Assembly (NCBI RefSeq): GCF_022024175.1
Contig: NZ_CP091794.1
Span: 2,852,001-2,916,000, forward strand
Direction of reading: 5' to 3'
DNA: 64,000 nucleotides
Origin: Prevotella communis
GTDB lineage: Bacteria; Bacteroidota; Bacteroidia; Bacteroidales; Bacteroidaceae
Shown here: positions 27,301 through 38,647 of the stretch, in pieces
Position numbering within the stretch: the first letter of the stretch is position 1
Layout: every line of letters starts with the position of its first letter
Made by a program: the position numbers and the translations under genes
The notes under the pieces: generated by a model
What the model saw: only the letters and a program-made list of their open reading frames with translations
Database searches by the model: none
What the model was told of the DNA's origin: nothing

Positions 27301-29845
27301 TAGTATAAACCACATGTACATCGCTGGCTGACGATCCTACCTGTACGGTAACAGGCGTACCATCATTAGGGAAATAATTACTTGAAGCATAGAACCAATC
27401 GTCTGTCTCAGCAACAGGTCGTTTATCATCGAGCGAGAACACCACGAACTCACGTTTCAGGGAATCCTCACCACAGATAGCCTCCACGGTATGCTTACCC
27501 ACCTTCAGTTGTCCCTTTGCAAAAGGGCATTTCGTCTTGGTCTTGACAGTATTCCATTTGCCACCATCCACACGATAGCGCACACTCGCATCCGTATCAA
27601 CACCAGCAGAGTTCTGCATCATAAAGGTCATACTACCCCCATCCTCTTTCAGTATCTTTGTGGGTAAATCAATGAGAAACATCGATTTGCGGTTACCCAA
27701 CGGCAACGACAGCTCGGCATAATGCGTCTCACCCGCCTGATCTGTCACATTCACATTGATATCGAAATTATAGAGCATGGCATATTTCGTCATGGGCAAC
27801 ACCATAGGGGTAGGAATCGTGAAGTTTCCATTAGCATCAGTAACGACCTCGCCCTCAGCCATCATGTGAGTACCGTCATCCTCCCCAATAGTGATCTGAT
27901 TCCAATAATACGAATAGCGCCACCATAATTGATGCCTGGTACGCTCCACCGTGTATTTTACTTTGGCACCCTGTACTGGTGTTCCGGCATAAGTACGGGC
28001 TATACCTTTCACCTGTAGCGTATCACCATCTTTATAGTCAACCGTCACCTTTGGCATCTCCACCTCGAAAGTTGGGCGCTTATATTCTTCCACACGGAAC
28101 CAGTTGCTTACACGATCCACTCGTACGCAGTATTGTCCTGTCAAGCCCTTGCGTGGCAGTGTAAACTGTGCGGAACAAGTACCATAATCATCAGAAGTTA
28201 CATACTCTTCTCCAATCTCCTTTCCATTAGCATCTTCTAAGGTAATCTGTACTTTCTCACCTTTACGCACACTATGTTGGAAGCCCTTCTCTGTCTTATA
28301 AAGGATGACCGACACATGAACAACCTGCCCAGGACGATAGATGGAACGGTCAGTAAAGATTCTGGCTTCCTCTCTCATTTCCTGTTGTTTATAATACGTG
28401 AAATAGCCATAATGATTCATCTCTGCGCAAGCCTTATCATCGTCAGTAGTAACAAAGAGTTCTGTGACGCGCAAACTACCAGTCTCGCTAACAGCCTCAC
28501 CCTTACTATCGGTGGTCAGGGTGACAATCTTTCCATTCGAATTAAAACGTAGTTTGGCACCACCCACGGGCTGTCCTGTGGTCGCATTTACAACCACATA
28601 GCGGGTCTTACTTTTGGAAAGATGCTGAGACAGCACACGCAGGTTGCTAACGTAATAGAAACTACGTTCCACCTTCTTCATACTTGGCAAGGTTTCAACC
28701 TCTACCATGTAGACACCCACGGGCAAAGCCGACAGTTTCAGGGTATCATTGAATTGTTCATAGGGAGCCTTGCCACCATAGGTTCGCACCTGTGTCAGTT
28801 CTGGTTTCTCCGTCAGTTTTCCTTTGATTTTCCGATAGTCATTTTCCTTGTTCGGATCAATATCTTTCAGATCCATTGCGGTGGCATTCACACGATAGAC
28901 ACGCATAGTAAGCTTAGAAATACCACGGATATCACCGATACCTACGGTTATTTCCCTATGAGGCAATACCGGTTCATGCGCCCAAGTATAATAATTCAAG
29001 GACTTTAGCTCCTTCTGCTTATTACGCAATTCATTCATTCGGTCCCATGTACCCCAGTGTTTCAAGGCAACATCTATATATTCCCATTTCTCTTTTGCCG
29101 AGACCTGAGCATTCTCCTCCATGAGTCCATAACGACGAATTGCCACCTCGCCCGTCTCCGGCAGGTCGGCATAAGCCTCAGCCAGCGAGTCTAGACGTGC
29201 AAAAAAAGGAGGCCAGCTTGACTTTTCGTCGTCATAAGGTGCTTGTAGCATGAGCCATTCCAAACTACTCATCATCGCTGCCACACGATTACCTTTCTTC
29301 AGATAATAATCACGCAACACATCATAATGCTTAGTTTCATAACCAATCACGCTAAGCAAGTCACCACTATAAATGCGGCTGTCTTCGCCTTCCTTCACAA
29401 ATGGCCGGAAACTATCAGCTTTCACCGCAGCCAACTGCTCCGGATGCTGCAATGCCATATCATAATAATGCTTGGCAATCTCTCTGCGATTCTCGCCAAG
29501 AAAGTAGTTTCTTTCATAGATAGAACCCAGCACGGTCTGATAAACAGCACGCAACACAGGATCCTTTGCACGCTCCTCACGCTGCTGCAAACGCTCTACA
29601 ATAGGCTTCAGCGAGTCACGGCTCACCGAAGTACATGCCTGACCGGCCTCCAACTCTGCTTTCAGTAATTGTCCGTAATTCTTTTCTTTCTCTGCCTTGG
29701 CTGCTATCTGGCGTAGCACCTGCTGTTCCGTCTGCGGCAGATCCTTGTTCAAGGCATCTTCCACTTGTTTCCACAAAGACTCATACGACTGTCCAAACAA
29801 AAACGCTGGAATCATCCATATAACGGCTAATGCAATCTTTTTCAT
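24314..29845 (-). CDS. Bacterial alpha-2-macroglobulin family protein, about 1843 aa
   Basis: This large exported protein resembles bacterial alpha-2-macroglobulins, protease-trapping or envelope-protecting proteins. The start is placed at ATG 29845, where a signal peptide (MKKIALAVIWMIPAFLFGQ) begins, not at the upstream end of the frame. The macroglobulin MG2 hallmark FTDRSIYRPGQVVHVSVILY is near the middle, and the A2M region contains PECLTTWHFMGLAHT. At the usual thioester position I read NCAICQVSAFYAN and no CGEQ, so classical thioester chemistry is probably absent. Between the MG domains is a SusC-plug-like patch (VDESLQGRIAGMDI). Two short word repeats lie in frame near 24640 and 24917. 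It leads a five-gene operon. Confidence 0.88.
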   Translation of the reverse strand: MKKIALAVIWMIPAFLFGQSYESLWKQVEDALNKDLPQTEQQVLRQIAAKAEKEKNYGQLLKAELEAGQACTSVSRDSLKPIVERLQQREERAKDPVLRAVYQTVLGSIYERNYFLGENRREIAKHYYDMALQHPEQLAAVKADSFRPFVKEGEDSRIYSGDLLSVIGYETKHYDVLRDYYLKKGNRVAAMMSSLEWLMLQAPYDDEKSSWPPFFARLDSLAEAYADLPETGEVAIRRYGLMEENAQVSAKEKWEYIDVALKHWGTWDRMNELRNKQKELKSLNYYTWAHEPVLPHREITVGIGDIRGISKLTMRVYRVNATAMDLKDIDPNKENDYRKIKGKLTEKPELTQVRTYGGKAPYEQFNDTLKLSALPVGVYMVEVETLPSMKKVERSFYYVSNLRVLSQHLSKSKTRYVVVNATTGQPVGGAKLRFNSNGKIVTLTTDSKGEAVSETGSLRVTELFVTTDDDKACAEMNHYGYFTYYKQQEMREEARIFTDRSIYRPGQVVHVSVILYKTEKGFQHSVRKGEKVQITLEDANGKEIGEEYVTSDDYGTCSAQFTLPRKGLTGQYCVRVDRVSNWFRVEEYKRPTFEVEMPKVTVDYKDGDTLQVKGIARTYAGTPVQGAKVKYTVERTRHQLWWRYSYYWNQITIGEDDGTHMMAEGEVVTDANGNFTIPTPMVLPMTKYAMLYNFDINVNVTDQAGETHYAELSLPLGNRKSMFLIDLPTKILKEDGGSMTFMMQNSAGVDTDASVRYRVDGGKWNTVKTKTKCPFAKGQLKVGKHTVEAICGEDSLKREFVVFSLDDKRPVAETDDWFYASSNYFPNDGTPVTVQVGSSASDVHVVYTILSGDRLVESGSVDLTNELLNRKFTYKEDYDNGILISFAWVKEGKSYVHDISIERPKPDMNLKLQWQTFRNRLEPGQNEEWTLTILGPDGKPVKAQLLATLYDKSLDQLTPHEWSMSVNRRLPLPQTSWFFYDCRFETPNASWTEALLKVRQLTFNRFDHSIYPDASSFRRGVYMTRNTRLMGSLASRASEISYGTQTAAPKEFAGMAMATVDESLQGRIAGMDILETKETVADNLVGMNVSDKQNGIEQMQMRENLQETAFFYPQLLADSEGRVSMKFTLPECLTTWHFMGLAHTQDMKTGTLTDDAVARKEVMIIPNMPRFVREGDMATISARILNTSEKSVNGKARLELLDPETMQVVSAQEQNVQVTANGTSAVTFTYDSRSTSYSLLVAKVMVSGEGFSDGEQHYLPILPNRERVTVTVPFTQTEPGIKTIDLSALKDKTNSQLTLEYTNNPVWLMIQALPTVGHPHDNCAICQVSAFYANAIGRHILKQNPQTKHIFEAWSHDEVSLQSGLQKNQELKDLLLDETPWLADANREQEQKERLADFFDENLIQQRQNSSLDNLRHLQLADGSWSWWPGMDGSIYMTVEVSEMLVRLNQMTTTQDATKQMLTRAFDYMGKEMVKMVDEMKKDAKKGWKPTFPSHMVLQWLYICALDGRQLPANVKEANNYLIRLLKKETTNQSIYDKAMSAIVLNNKTYIKSLKEYTVYREDMGRYYDTNRALYSWRDYRIPTQVAAIEAIKRLTPEDTKTIEEMQRWLLQEKRTQAWDTPVNSADAIYAFLSEKGKVKSEKFAAAPHTVLKVDGNEIETSKATAGIGYVKTTMSGDNKQTFTAEKTSTGTSWGAVYMQFMQPTAEVETQNSGLKVKREILSAAANSSLFTIHSSFSVGDRIKVRITIEADRDYDFVQVVDKRAACMEPVNQLSGYHWGYYTTPKDCATNYYFDLLAKGKHVIETEYYIDRAGTYETGTCTASCAYSPEFRGVAKSQTIIVK
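24640..24668. repeat. AGTGAATAGTGAAAAGTGAA word repeat inside the alpha-2-macroglobulin gene
   Basis: In frame, encoding a SSLFTIHSSF linker. Confidence 0.75.
24917..24949. repeat. GTGAAAAGTGAAAAA word repeat inside the alpha-2-macroglobulin gene
   Basis: In frame, encoding LSEKGKVKSEKF. Confidence 0.75.
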
Positions 29846-29867
29846 ATGCGAACATTGTTTTAGAAAG

Positions 29868-29875
29868 CAAAGATA
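29868..29875 (-). promoter_or_regulatory. -7 box for the alpha-2-macroglobulin operon
   Basis: Minus-strand TATCTTTG, 22 bp upstream of ATG 29845. A TTG lies 15 bp further up, closer than the usual spacing. Confidence 0.55.
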
Positions 29876-30055
29876 ACAAAAAAAATCAGACAACACCCAC
29901 TCCATTGCCCTAAAATAGGAAAGTTTAACGCATTTTACGGATTTGCGCAACCGACGTTCTGTCATCACTTTCCGTCAAATTGTCATGTTTTTAGCAGACG
30001 GCACGCTGTTTGATGCCCTGTCAGCAGAAACAAACAAATAAGAAAGGAGTTAACT

Positions 30056-32602
30056 ATGACAATCGACAAATTCACTATCAAGGCGCAGGAAACCGTACAG
30101 CAGGCCGTCAACATGGCCCGCCAGAACGGTCAGCAGTCCATTGAGCCCGTACATCTGTTCAAGGCCCTGATGGACAAGGCGCAAGACATTACCACATTTA
30201 TTTTCCAGAAACTGGGTGTCAACGTCCAGCAACTCAACATGCTGGTCTCACAGGAGATGCAGCACCTGGCCCGTGTACAAGGCGGTGAACCCTATCTCTC
30301 AAACGACAGTCAGAAGGTTCTGCAGAAAGCCGAAGACCTTGCCCACGAGATGAACGACGAGTACGTTTCGTGTGAGCCAATTCTGTTGGCTCTCTTAGTC
30401 GTCAACACCACCGTGAGCCGTATGATGAAAGACGCGGGTGCCAACGAGAAAGATATGCGTCAGGCTATCCTCGAACTCCGTCAGGGGCAGCGTGTGCAGA
30501 GTCAGAGCGCTGACGACAACTATCAGTCGCTGGAGAAATATGCTAAAAACCTCGTTGACCTGGCCCGTCAAGGTAAGCTCGACCCCGTCATCGGACGTGA
30601 TGACGAGATTCGTCGCGTGTTGCAGATTCTATCGCGCCGCACAAAGAACAACCCCATCCTGATTGGCGAGCCCGGTACAGGTAAGACAGCCATCGTTGAA
30701 GGTCTGGCCCAACGTATCGTACGTGGCGACGTGCCCGAGAATCTGAAGGACAAGCAACTCTTCTCGCTGGATATGGGCGCATTGGTGGCTGGTGCGAAAT
30801 ACAAGGGCGAGTTCGAGGAACGCCTGAAGAGCGTTATTAATGAGGTGACAGCTTCTGACGGACGTATCATCCTCTTCATCGACGAGATACACACGCTCGT
30901 TGGTGCCGGCAAGGGCGAGGGTGCCATGGATGCCGCCAACATCCTGAAACCTGCATTGGCACGAGGCGAGCTGCGCAGCATCGGTGCTACCACCCTCAAC
31001 GAATATCAGAAATACTTCGAGAAGGACAAGGCCCTGGAACGCCGATTCCAGACTGTGATGGTTGACGAGCCTGATGAACTCTCTGCCATTTCCATCCTTC
31101 GTGGTTTGAAGGAGCGCTATGAAAACCACCACAAGGTACGTATTCAGGATGATGCCTGTATCGCTGCCGTGCAACTCTCCGAGCGCTATATCACCGAACG
31201 CTTCTTGCCCGACAAGGCCATCGACCTGATGGACGAGGCCGCCGCCAAGCTCCGCATGGAGCGCGACAGCGTGCCCGAGGAGCTCGATGAGATTATGCGC
31301 CGTCTGGCCCAACTTGAAATTGAGCGCGAGAGCATCAAGCGCGAAGCTTCCGTGCCCAGTGGTTCGGCCGCTGGGGATAAGCTCTCGCAGCTTGACCGCG
31401 AGATTGCCGAGCTCAAAGACCAGGAGCGCGATTTCCGCGCCAAGTGGGAGGGCGAACGCCAGCTCATCAACAAGATTCAGCAGGACAAGCAGGAGATTGA
31501 GAACCTGAAACTGGAAGCCGAGCGTGCCGAGCGCGAGGGCGATTACGGTAAGGTGGCTGAGATACGCTACTCCAAGCTAAAGGCCCTTGAAGACGATATC
31601 GCCGCCATCCAGCGCCAACTGGACAGCGCCACTACTCCCGACGGATCTCCGTCGGGTACCAGACTGGTCCGCGAGGAGGTCACTGCCGATGATATCGCCG
31701 AGGTGGTATCACGCTGGACAGGTATCCCCGTCACCCGCATGATGCAGAGCGAGCGCGAGAAACTGCTCCATCTCGAGGAGGAGCTCCATCGCCGCGTCAT
31801 CGGCCAGAACGAGGCCATCACAGCCGTCTCTGATGCCGTGCGCCGCAGTCGCGCCGGTTTGCAAGACCCTAAGCGCCCTATCGCTTCATTTATCTTCTTA
31901 GGCACCACTGGTGTGGGTAAGACTGAGCTTGCCAAGACGCTGGCAGAATATCTCTTCAATGACGAGACTATGATGACGCGTATTGACATGTCGGAATACC
32001 AAGAGAAGCATACGGTCTCCCGCCTGATTGGTGCACCTCCGGGCTATGTAGGCTATGATGAGGGCGGTCAGCTCACCGAGGCTGTACGCCGCAAGCCCTA
32101 TTCCGTGGTACTCTTCGATGAGATCGAGAAGGCACACCCCGATGTATTCAATATCCTCTTACAGGTATTGGACGACGGACGACTTACCGACAACAAGGGA
32201 CGTACGGCCGACTTCAAGAACACGATCATCATCATGACCTCGAATGCCACACGCGAACAACTCCGCGCGACTATGCGCCCTGAGTTCCTGAACCGTATCG
32301 ATGAGATTATCACCTTCACACCACTGTCAAAGGCGGAGATTGCCGATGTCGTCAAACTACAGTTGACACGTGTCCAGAAGATGCTTGAGCCACAGGGCTT
32401 CACCCTGGAGGTCACCCCACAGGCTATCGACTGGCTGGCACAGGAAGGCTACGATCCCGACTATGGTGCACGACCTGTGAAGCGTGCCATCCAGCAGTAC
32501 CTGCTCAACGACCTGTCGAAGAAACTGCTGGCCGACGAGGTGAATCGCGAGAAGCCCATCATCGTGGATTCCTTCGGCGACGGCCTGGTCTTCAGGAATT
32601 AA
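30056..32602 (+). CDS. clpB: ATP-dependent disaggregase ClpB, 848 aa
   Basis: This is an AAA+ hexameric chaperone that extracts proteins from aggregates with the DnaK system. The N-terminal Clp repeat domain covers about 1-150. The first ATPase has Walker A GEPGTGKT and Walker [10 protein letters not shown]. The coiled-coil middle domain spans roughly 410-530. The second ATPase has GTTGVGKTE and [11 protein letters not shown], with arginine-finger region [11 protein letters not shown] good ribosome site (AAGGAG) sits 8 bp before ATG 30056. No TAnnTTTG box is evident upstream, so it may use a different (stress) promoter. Two large inverted repeats follow the stop. Confidence 0.97.
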   Translation: MTIDKFTIKAQETVQQAVNMARQNGQQSIEPVHLFKALMDKAQDITTFIFQKLGVNVQQLNMLVSQEMQHLARVQGGEPYLSNDSQKVLQKAEDLAHEMNDEYVSCEPILLALLVVNTTVSRMMKDAGANEKDMRQAILELRQGQRVQSQSADDNYQSLEKYAKNLVDLARQGKLDPVIGRDDEIRRVLQILSRRTKNNPILIGEPGTGKTAIVEGLAQRIVRGDVPENLKDKQLFSLDMGALVAGAKYKGEFEERLKSVINEVTASDGRIILFIDEIHTLVGAGKGEGAMDAANILKPALARGELRSIGATTLNEYQKYFEKDKALERRFQTVMVDEPDELSAISILRGLKERYENHHKVRIQDDACIAAVQLSERYITERFLPDKAIDLMDEAAAKLRMERDSVPEELDEIMRRLAQLEIERESIKREASVPSGSAAGDKLSQLDREIAELKDQERDFRAKWEGERQLINKIQQDKQEIENLKLEAERAEREGDYGKVAEIRYSKLKALEDDIAAIQRQLDSATTPDGSPSGTRLVREEVTADDIAEVVSRWTGIPVTRMMQSEREKLLHLEEELHRRVIGQNEAITAVSDAVRRSRAGLQDPKRPIASFIFLGTTGVGKTELAKTLAEYLFNDETMMTRIDMSEYQEKHTVSRLIGAPPGYVGYDEGGQLTEAVRRKPYSVVLFDEIEKAHPDVFNILLQVLDDGRLTDNKGRTADFKNTIIIMTSNATREQLRATMRPEFLNRIDEIITFTPLSKAEIADVVKLQLTRVQKMLEPQGFTLEVTPQAIDWLAQEGYDPDYGARPVKRAIQQYLLNDLSKKLLADEVNREKPIIVDSFGDGLVFRN

Positions 32603-32627
32603 ATCATTATCACGACAAAACATCCTA

Positions 32628-32666
32628 GGGGTCCCGGAAAACTCGCCTCGAGTTTTCCGGGACCCC
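32628..32666. repeat. Perfect 18-bp inverted repeat after clpB
   Basis: GGGGTCCCGGAAAACTCG is followed by loop CCT and its exact reverse complement (32649-32666). It lies 26 bp beyond the clpB stop. There is no T-run on the plus strand, so it is not a classical intrinsic terminator. Confidence 0.9.
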
Positions 32667-32674
32667 AAAATCTT

Positions 32675-32728
32675 CACTCGAGTGATTTCATCGATTGAGT
32701 TAGCTCAAATCATGAAATCACTCGAGTG
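32675..32728. repeat. Perfect 17-bp inverted repeat, second after clpB
   Basis: CACTCGAGTGATTTCAT (32675-32691) pairs exactly with ATGAAATCACTCGAGTG (32712-32728), and the 20-bp interior can pair further. Each arm contains the palindrome CACTCGAGTG. It starts 8 bp after the first inverted repeat. Confidence 0.9.
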
Positions 32729-32794
32729 AATTCATGATTTCAGCTATATGGCGATATTTTGCCAGTTTTCTCCATAAAAAAAGTTCCAGTTTTC

Positions 32795-32826
32795 TTTGTC
32801 AGATTAAAATAAAATCCGTACTTTTG
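32795..32826 (+). promoter_or_regulatory. Promoter of the thiamine operon
   Basis: TTTG (32795-32798), 20 bp, then TACTTTTG (32819-32826): a near-ideal Bacteroidota promoter placed directly before the TPP riboswitch. Confidence 0.8.
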
Positions 32827-32842
32827 CAGCGCAAAAAAATAT

Positions 32843-32918
32843 TCGGGGTGCTGAGGCATGTGCCAAAGCTGAGAAAATACCCATAGAACCTGACGCGGGT
32901 AATGCCGTCGGAGGAAAG
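32843..32918 (+). ncRNA. TPP riboswitch (THI element)
   Basis: The conserved THI-box strings are present in order: GGGGTGC, GCTGAGA, ATACCC, GAACCTGA, CGGGTAATGCCGTCGGAGGAA. The 3' end of the aptamer holds the GGAGG-like ribosome site, only 5 bp before the thiS ATG at 32923. Thiamine pyrophosphate binding would therefore hide the site, pointing to control of translation. Confidence 0.95.
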
Positions 32919-32922
32919 AAAT

Positions 32923-33120
32923 ATGAAAATTAATATTAACAACAAACAACACGAGACGCAAGCCTCTACTATATCAGAGCTTGCCACCCAACTGCAGTTG
33001 CCGCCCAAAGGTGTGGCAATAGCCATCGATAATCAGTTGAAACCACGTAGCACCTGGGACGACACACCTCTCCAGGAAGGCGCTTGTATCACTATTATCA
33101 AAGCAGCATGCGGGGGGTAA
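32923..33120 (+). CDS. thiS: Sulfur carrier protein ThiS, 65 aa
   Basis: This is a small ubiquitin-like carrier whose C-terminal glycine is adenylated by ThiF and converted to thiocarboxylate as sulfur donor for the thiazole ring. The protein ends AACGG, the required Gly-Gly. ATG 32923 is chosen over 32902 because the earlier ATG lies inside the riboswitch. It is the first gene of the thi operon; thiE follows 5 bp later. Confidence 0.95.
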   Translation: MKININNKQHETQASTISELATQLQLPPKGVAIAIDNQLKPRSTWDDTPLQEGACITIIKAACGG

Positions 33121-33125
33121 GGCCA

Positions 33126-33746
33126 ATGATACAGTTTATTTCCCACTATTCCGAGCGTTACAGTTATCTGGACTCCATCCAACTGGCTCTTGAGGGCGGT
33201 TGTAGATGGATACAACTGCGCATGAAAGACGCTACCGATGATGAGGTACGCCCCATAGCTGTCGAAGCCCAAAAGCTTTGCCGTGCCTATGGAGCCAAAT
33301 TTATCATCGACGATCGTGTGGCACTGGTACGCGAACTGGGGGCCGACGGCGTGCACCTGGGAAAGAACGACATGCCTATCCGTGAGGCCCGCCGACTATT
33401 AGGTTCCGGCTTCATCATCGGCGGCACAGCCAATACCTTTGAGGATGCCAAAGCCCACTACGAAGCCTCAGCCAATTATATCGGCTGCGGTCCTTTCCGT
33501 TTTACCACCACCAAACAGAAACTGGCCCCTGTCCTGGGACTGGAAGGCTATCGCAGCATCATCAGTAAGTTGCGTGCTGCCAACATCAACATCCCCATTG
33601 TTGCTATTGGCGGCATCACCAAAGACGACATCCCCGCCATCCTCCAGACAGGTATCACGGGCATTGCACTGAGTGGCACCGTATTGCGTGCCAACGACCC
33701 CATTGAAGAAATGAAACACATCATAAACATCATTAATCATGAGTAA
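33126..33746 (+). CDS. thiE: Thiamine-phosphate synthase ThiE, 206 aa
   Basis: This TIM-barrel enzyme joins HMP diphosphate and the thiazole phosphate to form thiamine phosphate. ATG 33126 is chosen because earlier starts overlap thiS. Visible motifs are [54 protein letters not shown] and [11 protein letters not shown]. The last 8 bp overlap thiG. A shorter second member of the family is encoded at 38111. Confidence 0.95.
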   Translation: MIQFISHYSERYSYLDSIQLALEGGCRWIQLRMKDATDDEVRPIAVEAQKLCRAYGAKFIIDDRVALVRELGADGVHLGKNDMPIREARRLLGSGFIIGGTANTFEDAKAHYEASANYIGCGPFRFTTTKQKLAPVLGLEGYRSIISKLRAANINIPIVAIGGITKDDIPAILQTGITGIALSGTVLRANDPIEEMKHIINIINHE

Positions 33747-34503
33747 ACTAATTATTGCAGGGCGGGAGTTTAGCTCTCGCCTTTTTTTAGGCACAGGCAA
33801 GTTCAATAACAACGAACTGATGGCGCGCGCCATCGAGGCTTCTGCTACGGAGATGGTGACCGTAGCCATGAAGCGAGTAGAACTTGACGATCAGGATGAC
33901 GAATTACTCACCCACATCACCCAATTCCCCAACATCCAGTTGCTGCCCAACACCTCTGGCGTGCGTAATGCCGAGGAGGCCGTCTTTGCCGCCCAGATGG
34001 CACGCGAGGCCTTCGGCACCAACTGGCTCAAGTTGGAGATTCACCCAGACCCACGCTATCTGCTGCCCGACTCTGTAGAGACGCTGAAAGCCACCGAGCA
34101 ACTGGTAAAACTCGGTTTCGTGGTACTGCCCTATTGTCAGGCCGACCCCACACTGTGCAAGCATCTGGAAGAGGCCGGTGCTGCCACGGTGATGCCTCTT
34201 GCCGCCCCCATCGGCACCAATAAAGGTCTGCGCATGAAGGACTTCCTGCAGATTATCATCGACCAGGCCACCGTGCCCGTAGTCGTTGATGCCGGCATCG
34301 GAGCGCCTAGTCATGCTGCCGAGGCCATGGAGATGGGTGCCGACTGCGTGTTGGTGAACACCGCCATTGCCGTAGCAGGCGACCCCGTTAAGATGGCCGA
34401 TGCCTTCCGTCAGGCCGTCATCGCCGGGCGCCAGGCTTACGAGGCTGGTCTTGGAGCCATTGCCGACAGTGCCGAGGCGTCAAGTCCCCTCACTGCGTTC
34501 TTA

Positions 34504-34512
<9 letters not shown>
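33739..34512 (+). CDS. thiG: Thiazole synthase ThiG, 257 aa
   Basis: It forms the thiazole phosphate ring from DXP, dehydroglycine (from ThiH) and the ThiS thiocarboxylate. Family motifs are [10 protein letters not shown] at the start, the substrate-lysine region [44 protein letters not shown] and [10 protein letters not shown]. It overlaps thiE. Its last codons run into a TTTAATGTTTAATC word repeat. Confidence 0.97.
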
Positions 34513-36174
<1,662 letters not shown>

Positions 36175-36176
<2 letters not shown>

Positions 36177-36975
36177 GGAACTTTCTCGTGAACAATGCAG
36201 GCGATACAATCGCCACCTCATTCTCGACGGTTTCGGCCTCGACGCGCAGGAGCGATTGTTGCAGTCGAAGGTGCTGCTGATAGGGGCAGGCGGACTGGGT
36301 TCACCAGTTGCCCTCTATCTGGCGGCTGCCGGTGTGGGTACCATCGGTGTTGTGGATGGCGATACCGTCAGCATCACCAACCTGCAGCGACAGGTACTTC
36401 ACAGCACACCCGACGTAGGACGTCCCAAGGTGGAGGTAGCCCAAGAGCGCATGCAGGCCATCAATCCTGATGTCAAGGTTGAGACCTACGAGACCTATCT
36501 CAGTGAGGCCAATGCCCTCGAACTGATACGTCCCTACGACTTCATCATCGACGGCACCGATAATTTCGCCACGAAATATCTGGTCAACGACGCCTGCGTA
36601 ATGTTAGGAAAGGCCTTTTCCATGGGCGGCATCAGTCGTTATAGCGGACAATTGATGACCCATGTGCCCGGCTCAGCCTGCTATCGTTGTCTGTTTCCCG
36701 AGCCACCCGCCAAAGAGGACGTAGAGACCTGCGCCACCGTTGGTGTGCTCGGCTCTATCGCCGGCATGCTGGGTACCGTTCAGGCCACCGAGTGTATCAA
36801 ATATCTTGCTAACGTGGGCAATCTGCTCACCAATAGTCTTCTCACCTTCGATGCCCTCTCGATGCAGTGGCAGCGCTTCGACTTCGCCCAGCGTTCCGAC
36901 TGTGCCCTCTGCGGCAAAGAGCCAACCATTCACAAACTGAAGGAATATGCCTTCCAACCCTGTAAATCAAAATAA
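36175..36975 (+). CDS. thiF: ThiF/MoeB/HesA-family adenylyltransferase, 266 aa
   Basis: This E1-like enzyme is predicted to adenylate ThiS. The Rossmann nucleotide motif GAGGLGSPVALYLAAAGVG is at about residues 38-56, followed by DGDTVSITNLQRQV, DVGRPKVE, DFIIDGTDNFATKYLVND and the zinc-type cysteines YRCLF and CALC. A C-terminal rhodanese domain is absent. In this operon the ThiS partner is clear, though the MoeB role cannot be excluded. It starts after a 48-bp ATTAAAGATTAAAC repeat. Confidence 0.9.
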
Positions 36976-36980
36976 GCAAT

Positions 36981-38114
36981 ATGTTTTCCGACGAACTAAA
37001 AAATATCAGTTGGAATGAGACCACCGAGCGTATCGCCTCAATGACCGATGCCGACGTGCGCCGCGCCTTAGGAAAGAGCCACTGTGACATCAACGATTTC
37101 ATGGCTTTGCTCTCGCCTGCTGCCGAGCCATACCTGGAACAGATGGCACGCCTTTCGCGTAAATATACTGAGGAGCGCTTCGGCCGCACCATGTCGATGT
37201 TCATTCCCCTTTATATCACCAACTCCTGTTCCAACTCATGCGTCTATTGCGGTTTCCACCGCGAGAACCCCATGGCACGCACTATCCTCACCCCCGAGCA
37301 GATTGAGGACGAATATCGTGCCATCAAACAACTGGCACCCTTCGAGAATATCCTGCTCGTCACGGGCGAGAATCCCGCCAAGGCCGGTGTGCCCTATCTG
37401 GCTAAGGCCATTGATATTGCCAAGCGCTATTTCTCGAATATCAAGATAGAGGTGATGCCACTGAAGATGGAGGAATACAAGGAACTGACCCACCACGGCC
37501 TCAACGGTGTCATCTGTTTCCAGGAGACCTATAACCGCGAGCACTACCAGCTGTACCACCCACGTGGCATGAAGAGCCGCTTTGAGTGGCGTTGCGACGG
37601 ATTCGACCGCATGGGTCAGGCCGGTGTCCATTCCATCGGCATGGGCGTGCTGATTGGATTAGAGAAAGAGTGGCGCACGGATGTCACCATGATGGCCCAC
37701 CACCTGCGCTACTTGCAGAAGCACTACTGGCGCACCAAGTACTCCATCAATTTTCCCCGCATGCGCCCAGCGCAGAACGAAGGATTCCAGCCCAACTGCT
37801 TTATGACCGACCGCGAACTGGCGCAGGCCACGTTTGCCATGCGTATCTTTGACCACGACGTAGATATCTCCTACTCTACCCGTGAGCCGGCCTATATCCG
37901 CGACAACATGTGCACGCTGGGCGTCACCACCATGTCGGCCGAGAGCCACGTCAACCCCGGCGGCTATCACACCTATCCCCAGGCGCTGGAGCAGTTCTCT
38001 GTAAGCGACGAGCGCACCGCCAAGGTCATCAATGCCCGCCTCAAAGAACTGGGTCGTGAACCTGTGTGGAAAGACTGGGATGCCTCGTTCGACCTATTTA
38101 AGAAGTGCATATGA
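36981..38114 (+). CDS. thiH: 2-iminoacetate synthase ThiH, 377 aa
   Basis: This radical-SAM enzyme cleaves tyrosine to give dehydroglycine for thiazole formation; it replaces the oxygen-dependent ThiO and fits an anaerobe. The cluster motif is CSNSCVYCGF (CxxxCxxC, about residues 82-91). VTGENPAKAG, CFQETYNREHYQLYHP, YSINFPRMRPA and YSTREPAYIRDN follow. It starts 5 bp after thiF, and its stop overlaps the next gene (ATGA). Confidence 0.96.
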   Translation: MFSDELKNISWNETTERIASMTDADVRRALGKSHCDINDFMALLSPAAEPYLEQMARLSRKYTEERFGRTMSMFIPLYITNSCSNSCVYCGFHRENPMARTILTPEQIEDEYRAIKQLAPFENILLVTGENPAKAGVPYLAKAIDIAKRYFSNIKIEVMPLKMEEYKELTHHGLNGVICFQETYNREHYQLYHPRGMKSRFEWRCDGFDRMGQAGVHSIGMGVLIGLEKEWRTDVTMMAHHLRYLQKHYWRTKYSINFPRMRPAQNEGFQPNCFMTDRELAQATFAMRIFDHDVDISYSTREPAYIRDNMCTLGVTTMSAESHVNPGGYHTYPQALEQFSVSDERTAKVINARLKELGREPVWKDWDASFDLFKKCI

Positions 38115-38647
38115 TTATTGTTCTCACAAAACCCGACTTCTTTTCCGGCGAGGCCGAGCGTATCACCGCCCTGCTCACCAGTGGGAAGGCCGACCTGATA
38201 CATATCCGTAAACCTCAATCCAGCCAGTATGAGGTAGAGCAATTGCTGTGCGACCTGCCGGCAGTGCTCTACCCTCGACTGGTGCTTCACGACCACCATC
38301 CCCTGGCGATGAGATACGGACTGAGAGGCGTGCATCTCAACAGACGCAATCCCAATCCGCCGGCAGACTGGACGGGCGCCGTGAGCATCTCATGCCACAC
38401 GTTCAAGGAGTTGGCCGAAGCCAGAAAGCAGTCGTATGCCTATATGAGCCTGAGCCCCATCTTCGACAGCATCTCCAAGCAGGGCTACCACTCGGCATTC
38501 ACCCGTGAACAGATTGAAGAAGCCCGCCTACAGGGTCTTATTGACGAGCGCGTGATGGCACTGGGGGGTGTCACATTCAGCAAGATAGAAAAAATAAAAC
38601 AAATGGGCTTCGGAGGAGCCATGATCCTCGGCGACGCATGGAAATAG
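38111..38647 (+). CDS. Short ThiE/TenI-like protein, about 178 aa
   Basis: This is a second thiamine-phosphate synthase superfamily member. ATG 38111 overlaps the thiH stop by 4 bp; the longer frame uses GTG. Visible motifs are LIHIRKPQ, LVLHDHHPLAMRYGLRGVHLNRR, SISCHTFKELAEA, YMSLSPIFDSISKQGY and VMALGGVTFSKI, which keep the TIM-barrel phosphate-binding layout. It is shorter and more divergent than ThiE at 33126. By analogy with TenI of Bacillus it may be the thiazole tautomerase rather than a synthase. This is inferred from context. Confidence 0.8.
   Translation: MIIVLTKPDFFSGEAERITALLTSGKADLIHIRKPQSSQYEVEQLLCDLPAVLYPRLVLHDHHPLAMRYGLRGVHLNRRNPNPPADWTGAVSISCHTFKELAEARKQSYAYMSLSPIFDSISKQGYHSAFTREQIEEARLQGLIDERVMALGGVTFSKIEKIKQMGFGGAMILGDAWK

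Noticed and set aside
32628..32666. Rho-independent terminator of clpB
   Set aside because: Strong stem, but no T-run follows on the plus strand, so it is listed as an inverted repeat only.
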